The notes beneath the pieces were generated by a model. It searched no databases and was not told the DNA's origin. It saw only the letters and a list, made by a program, of their open reading frames with translations. A program made the translations under genes and the position numbers. Source: CAZHAM01 sp964530415 (GTDB lineage Bacteria; Patescibacteriota; WWE3; UBA101185; UBA10185). Taken from it: 32,790 nt of DNA. Below are positions 32,197-32,790 of this stretch, one piece after another; positions within the stretch are counted from its first letter, which is position 1, and the number at the start of each line of letters is the position of its first letter. The stretch lies in the NCBI GenBank assembly GCA_964530415.1, contig CAZHAM010000003.1:1-32790 (forward strand), written 5' to 3'.

Positions 32197-32385
32197 CTAA
32201 AGTACAACTTTTCGCAAACCTTCCTCAACAACCTGCTGAAGGGTCATATCGTGCTGTACCCCGTATACTTGCGCCAGTTTTTTTAGGGTTTTGTCTATTA
32301 ACAAGGTAGTTTTCACTCTTTCGTGCGAGCTTTTAAACTCTATTTTATAAACTTGTTTTGTATTTTGTGTGTTGGTTTTTTTCAT
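32197..32385 (-). CDS. Small ribbon-helix-helix protein
   Basis: A 62-residue basic protein. The C-terminal half, VKTTLLIDKTLKKLAQVYG followed by MTLQQVVEEGLRKVV, has the strand-helix-helix pattern of Arc/CopG-type DNA-binding proteins and antitoxins. The N-terminal 20 residues are polar. No partner toxin is next to it in this window. A TAATAT about eight bases before the ATG could give a nearly leaderless message. It may repress its own promoter or act in partition or replication near the DnaA-box-like sites just upstream; both are inferred. Confidence 0.7.
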   Translation of the reverse strand: MKKTNTQNTKQVYKIEFKSSHERVKTTLLIDKTLKKLAQVYGVQHDMTLQQVVEEGLRKVVL

Positions 32386-32790
32386 ATTTCGGTATATTAA
32401 TCACTTATCCCCACTTTTAAAAGTTATCCACACCTGAATTTAACAATTTCGATAACTTATAGGGTACGACGTAAATGTCTACTAAATGGATTAAACCATA
32501 TAACCATATATATGTAAAGATGTATAAAGCACTAATCTATATTGATATTAGAAGTGTTTTGATATGAACAAGCAACGAAATTTGTAAAAGATTCTAATTA
32601 ACGTCTCTGGTTAAACAAGTTGAAATATTATACCTTAGGTACATTGCATACTTCGTCTGTCCAGAAGTATGGACTTATTGAGATTCTCACGAGTCTCAAA
32701 CGAAAAAACGCCCTGCAGTTGCCGCTTTTTACGTCGCCTCTTGTGGAGCGTTTTTTTTATTGTTTCATTAAAATTCACAAAAAGAAAAAA
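32386..32790. other. Gene-free AT-rich region with DnaA-box-like sites and a structured 3' part
   Basis: No gene is supported in these 405 bp. TTATCCCCA (32405-32413, one mismatch) and TTATCCACA (32424-32432, exact) match the DnaA box TTATNCACA and are 19 bp apart. AT-rich sequence follows. The last part (32659-32758) holds three successive hairpins, the last with a T run. Origin function is only a possibility, as dnaA is not in the window. Confidence 0.4.
32659..32758 (+). ncRNA. Three-hairpin structured RNA or leader ending in a terminator
   Basis: GTCCA/TGGAC (32659-32674), then a 9-bp stem with TCAC loop (32678-32699, one wobble), then AAAAAACGC/GCGTTTTTT (32703-32711, 32748-32756) whose stem continues inward as CUGCAG/UUGUGG with wobbles and ends in eight T. 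The last hairpin is a convincing terminator for the plus strand and could also serve the minus strand. No coding sequence leads into it, so a small RNA or an attenuated leader of a gene beyond the edge is likely. I recognise no known RNA family. Confidence 0.55.

Noticed and set aside
1..32790. UGA recoding as in Gracilibacteria or SR1
   Set aside because: All recognised genes are full length in the standard code and use TGG for Trp; there are no in-frame TGA codons to reassign.

Overview
The window looks like part of a Candidate Phyla Radiation (Patescibacteria) genome. It is AT-rich and tightly packed, and it combines CPR-typical genes: two sortases, a PEGA/beta-propeller lipoprotein-like gene, an enlarged nucleoside diphosphate kinase, ComEC split over two genes, and an O-antigen-ligase/TPR protein. 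The exact phylum cannot be fixed from sequence alone. The standard code fits all genes. None of the 28 stop codons I read is TGA (21 TAA, 7 TAG).

Layout. 1-5,005: the tail of an unknown gene; an HTH protein with an AbiEi-like C-terminus; mreB with a WecG/TagA glycosyltransferase, divergent from a PEGA protein; a sortase. 5,219-5,478: three tRNA genes (Pro, Arg, Ser). 5,528-9,165: ndk, a membrane-anchored metallophosphoesterase and argS. 9,206-14,834: a natural-transformation block on the minus strand (dprA-comM, an ArsR-type regulator, comEA-comEC-comEC metallo-beta-lactamase half). 14,966-18,060: a membrane-anchored MerR-like protein, an O-antigen ligase/polymerase-like TPR protein and a clear terminator. 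18,162-22,100: tRNA-Ala, obg, a LysM-M23 peptidase and rho. 22,252-23,768: a class-F-like sortase next to its probable LPKTG substrate. 24,074-25,131: a GC-rich secreted-protein gene with its own promoter and a hairpin end. 25,213-30,335: a large GT-C-like membrane protein convergent with a GT2-GT4 fusion glycosyltransferase. 30,440-32,155: a second GC-rich unit of two genes, containing a 10-N assembly gap. 32,197-32,790: a ribbon-helix-helix protein, DnaA-box-like sites and a structured terminator/RNA.

The genes fall into two expression classes. Many native genes have a -10 box (TANNNT-like, often TGN-extended) ending 6-7 nt before the start codon and no Shine-Dalgarno sequence, as expected for leaderless mRNAs. 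The two GC-rich islands instead have consensus -35/-10 promoters with 17-bp spacers, strong Shine-Dalgarno sites, exported or unknown products and long terminal hairpins. They look like separately acquired, self-contained cassettes. Much of the rest serves the cell surface (glycan synthesis, sortase anchoring, wall hydrolysis, MreB) and DNA uptake.
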